Positions 48,685 through 51,148 of a DNA stretch of 51,148 bases are shown here, piece after piece (the first letter of the stretch is position 1; each line of letters starts with the position of its first letter). Under the pieces are notes generated by a model that searched no databases, was not told where the DNA came from, and saw nothing but the letters and a program-made list of their open reading frames with translations. Source of the stretch: an uncultured Alphaproteobacteria bacterium. GTDB lineage: Bacteria > Pseudomonadota > Alphaproteobacteria > RF32 > CAG-239. A program made the position numbers and the translations under genes. The DNA is taken from assembly GCA_944391505.1 (NCBI GenBank), contig CALXTV010000012.1:1-51148 (forward strand). The letters run 5' to 3'.

Positions 48685-50829
48685 ATGGCTGATAATTCGG
48701 GGCGGATTAATTTTATCAAGACTTTTATTCATACGGCTGGCGTTATGATGAAAGTTTTGCAGATTGAGAAAGGCCGGGACATGTGGTACTGGCGTTCGGC
48801 CAAAGACGTTGCCGGACTTTATCCCGCATTGAAACTTGCTGCCGCGGAACTGAACCGTAATTGCGGTTTTCATGTCAGTATTCCCGAGGATAATCCTAAG
48901 AGGGCTTTTCCTGCGGCGGAGGCTTTTTATCATCTTTATCGGGAGATTGAGGCGCAAAGCGGACAAAATGAAAATTTTGCCCGAGCACGGGTTTTGTTTA
49001 ATCCCGAGGAAGATGATTTTGTGAGAAAAGCCGGAGATGTTTCCCGCTGGGTTGCGCAAGAGGGTAATGAATTTGATCGTTACTGGCTGAATCGCAGTAT
49101 GGTTTTGGCAGCGGCTTATACCGGAGAAATGCAAGATGAAATTTTTTCCGGAGTGTTGGATGAGTTTTTGGAAACTCAGCTGGCAGAGAGGATGATGAGC
49201 ACGGTGATTCGTCGCGGCGGCATTATAAACAGTTCCGATGTCGAGGGCGTGCGGTCGGTGTTGGCCGGAGCTGCGGAAGATTTTTCCAAAATGCCGGGCT
49301 TTGTCAGCGAGAAAAAAGTTGCTGCCGAAATGACAAAACGCCTGCAGCGGGAGTGCAGTTGGGATGCTCGAAGCGAACCGGTCAGAAAAACGGTTGCCGA
49401 ATTTACGGATCAGTTTACGCGAATCGTGGCTAAAAACCGCGCCGAATTTTATCGTTATTATCGCAATAATGATACGGCACGGGGAATTGCCGCCGATTTT
49501 GACAACAGTATGAGCGATGAGGCCTATTTTAAATTGGAAAGAGCTCGTCGTTTTAATGAGCGACTGGGAATAAGGGAGGCAGATATTCGACTTCCGGCCG
49601 GTTATGATTTGACGAAGATTTTTACGGAGATCAACAGTTTTGATTCTTTTTCCGGAGAAACGTTACTGTTTAGACCCGGCTCACCGGAGGAATACTGGGA
49701 TAACTATGAAAATTCCGAGAATATCAGTGAAAATCTGACTGAAGATATGGAAAATGTTATTTCCTATCTTATTAAGACTGCTGATCAAAATTTGCCGGAA
49801 ACAGGCGCTTTGCTGGATAGGCTTGAGGATGACGGTCACGATGAAGATGTCGACGATGATGAATTTTCGGATTTGCGGCTGCCAACCAATTCTTACGATG
49901 CGAATATGTCGGAAAATATTGAACAAAAGCAGGCAATTTTGGCTTTTGCCGGAGATATTCTCGATATCGCTGAGGTTGTAAAAAAATATTATGATATTGA
50001 ACTGAACGATACGCCGGTCGATTGGAAAGTCATCAGAGAATTTAAGGCGGACGGAAGCTGGAATGACTTTACTTTCAGTTCTCTGCGTATGTTGTTTAAT
50101 GCTTTTGACCGGAATTTGGAGACCAATCAGGAGATTTTGCTCTCAGATGAGGGAATCCGGCTTGAAGCTGTTGATGAGTTGGCCGTTTTGCCCAAAAACT
50201 TGGAAAAACGTAATGTTTTGAAACTTTTTGATATGGGACTGTGTAAGCTGGAAGCAGGAGCGGTTGTAAATCAGAACCGTTTGGAGGCGGATGCGGCCGA
50301 GGACTTTTCGATTTATCATCAGGACGATTACCGGAAGCTGATCAGCGAACTGCGCTGGGGGCAGGAAGTTTTTGACAGTCTGACCGATGAAGTTGTCGAC
50401 CGGCTGGCGGTTGATATTAATGCGGCGGCGGTCGTGAATTATGTAATTCCGGTTTATGACGATACGTTTCCCGATGTTTCCGCGCCGAGGAAAATGTTGA
50501 ACGAAATCGGGGATTATGGTTCTCAGCCGCTGGAAGTGCAGAAGTATATTGAGGGACTGGCCGGTAGGCATGTTTCACGAATTTTGAAAACACATCACCA
50601 AGTATTGGATGAAGGAGATTTTGACCGGGATTTATTTAAAGATGTTGAGGAGCTGGTACAAGGACGCCAAAGAATAAAAGATATTGCGGCCGCGAAAAGA
50701 AAAACGGAAAAGGCGTTGGCGGAGGAAGAAGGGCTTTATCAGAGGTATCGTGCTTTCAGAAAAACGCATCCCGATCGGATGCAGATATTGATGGCTCGTC
50801 AGTGGCAGATGCGGATTTGCAATAACTGA
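48685..50829 (+). CDS. Large acidic protein of unknown family (714 aa)
   Basis: 714 residues from the ATG at 48685 with AAAGGG eight bases upstream. Cytoplasmic: no signal peptide or membrane segment. Predicted largely helical and acidic, with a very acidic stretch around residues 390-405 (DGHDEDVDDDEFSD). The last 60 residues are basic and coiled-coil-like (RQRIKDIAAAKRKTEKAL), ending in a Met/Arg/Gln-rich tail. I recognise no family, catalytic motif or repeat. It stands alone between flgE and tRNA-Phe behind a strong promoter. Could be a lineage-specific structural or effector-like protein; this is a guess. Confidence 0.75.
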   Translation: MADNSGRINFIKTFIHTAGVMMKVLQIEKGRDMWYWRSAKDVAGLYPALKLAAAELNRNCGFHVSIPEDNPKRAFPAAEAFYHLYREIEAQSGQNENFARARVLFNPEEDDFVRKAGDVSRWVAQEGNEFDRYWLNRSMVLAAAYTGEMQDEIFSGVLDEFLETQLAERMMSTVIRRGGIINSSDVEGVRSVLAGAAEDFSKMPGFVSEKKVAAEMTKRLQRECSWDARSEPVRKTVAEFTDQFTRIVAKNRAEFYRYYRNNDTARGIAADFDNSMSDEAYFKLERARRFNERLGIREADIRLPAGYDLTKIFTEINSFDSFSGETLLFRPGSPEEYWDNYENSENISENLTEDMENVISYLIKTADQNLPETGALLDRLEDDGHDEDVDDDEFSDLRLPTNSYDANMSENIEQKQAILAFAGDILDIAEVVKKYYDIELNDTPVDWKVIREFKADGSWNDFTFSSLRMLFNAFDRNLETNQEILLSDEGIRLEAVDELAVLPKNLEKRNVLKLFDMGLCKLEAGAVVNQNRLEADAAEDFSIYHQDDYRKLISELRWGQEVFDSLTDEVVDRLAVDINAAAVVNYVIPVYDDTFPDVSAPRKMLNEIGDYGSQPLEVQKYIEGLAGRHVSRILKTHHQVLDEGDFDRDLFKDVEELVQGRQRIKDIAAAKRKTEKALAEEEGLYQRYRAFRKTHPDRMQILMARQWQMRICNN

Positions 50830-50858
50830 AAAAAAATATTAAAAATTTCATTTTCTGC

Positions 50859-50887
50859 TGGACAAGCCGAAAAATATGAATTATAAA
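50859..50887 (+). promoter_or_regulatory. tRNA-Phe promoter
   Basis: TGGACA (50859-50864), 17 bases, TATAAA (50882-50887), 17 bases before the mature 5' end. Confidence 0.6.
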
Positions 50888-50904
50888 CCTTCTCGTCAGT
50901 TGAT

Positions 50905-50980
<76 letters not shown>

Positions 50981-50982
50981 TA

Positions 50983-51014
50983 AAAAAAAGCCGCTCAAAA
51001 GAGCGGTTTTTTTA
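50983..51014 (+). terminator. Terminator after tRNA-Phe
   Basis: AGCCGCTC-aaaa-GAGCGGTT followed by TTTTT, with a preceding A-run. Confidence 0.85.
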
Positions 51015-51148
51015 TGGCTGCTCGGCCGATTGGGCAGCGCGGAGCTTGCCCTCTCGGGGACGGGTTCCGCTTTGAAACCTAGGCTTAGCCGGTACCGTTT
51101 GAAAAACGGTTCGGCTCAACCAAGTTTTCAAAGATGTTGCAGACAAAA
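51015..51148. other. Window end without a recognised gene
   Basis: No supported coding region. One imperfect stem is present: GCCGGTACCGTTT (51088-51100) pairs with AAACGGTTCGGC (51104-51115). The rest shows nothing I can name. Confidence 0.4.

Overview
The window looks like chromosome from a Gram-negative bacterium, most probably an alphaproteobacterium of moderate GC content. Supporting signs are an outer-membrane lipid-transport pair (MlaA/MlaC), lipoprotein signals, a hook gene behind a sigma-54 promoter as in Caulobacter-type flagellar regulation, an accB-accC operon, and a tRNA-Met close to alphaproteobacterial elongator tRNA-Met as I remember it. Genus cannot be fixed from the sequence alone. 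I saw no CRISPR array, insertion sequence, integrase, rRNA or replication origin.

Layout. 1-2545: UDP-sugar genes (ugd, galE) behind palindromic repeats. 2543-4740: three phage tail-type genes on the minus strand, with their own strong promoter and two tandem terminator hairpins in the leader. 4760-9555: a SIMPL-domain protein, the nagA-nagB amino-sugar operon, a DUF616-type protein and a proline iminopeptidase. 9757-12506: an AlgJ-like/MBOAT O-acetylation pair. 12507-12807: a gene-free stretch with a dispersed repeat and a possible structured RNA. 12808-16707: a YqeK-like HD protein with a broken HD motif, divergent from a three-gene cassette (degenerate SNF2-like helicase, IbrA-like PP-loop protein, IbrB-like ParB protein). 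16803-18143: an ArsB/SLC13-type permease. 18292-25196: a compact operon rmlA-rmlC-rmlD-MBOAT-AlgJ-AlgJ-rmlB, which makes dTDP-L-rhamnose and probably O-acetylates a surface glycan.

25281-31272: TerC, a DUF3750 protein, the flagellar stator genes motA-motB, two BOF (OB-fold) periplasmic proteins, an ArsC/Spx-like protein and a ROK sugar kinase with a small membrane protein. 31366-31442: tRNA-Met. 31613-39471: a thioredoxin-like lipoprotein, a nucleotidyltransferase, a PcrA/UvrD helicase with an unusual YGG-rich linker, a TPR-MoxR-DUF58 operon, a second TPR protein and a small membrane-anchored protein. 39515-51148: a cysteine-rich secreted protein, mlaC and mlaA, a DegT/DnrJ sugar aminotransferase, two envelope proteins of unknown role, accC and accB, flgE with a sigma-54 promoter, a 714-residue protein of unknown family, and tRNA-Phe.

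Much of the window serves the cell surface: nucleotide-sugar synthesis (ugd, galE, rmlABCD, DegT), two glycan acetylation sets, outer-membrane lipid asymmetry and secreted proteins. The best candidate for an undescribed system is the helicase-IbrA-IbrB cassette at 13621-16707. Other points of interest are the 714-residue protein with its dyad promoter, the cysteine-rich secreted protein with a structured leader, the orphan phage-tail operon with a promoter/double-terminator leader, and the tandem 22-bp repeats between accB and the sigma-54 promoter of flgE.
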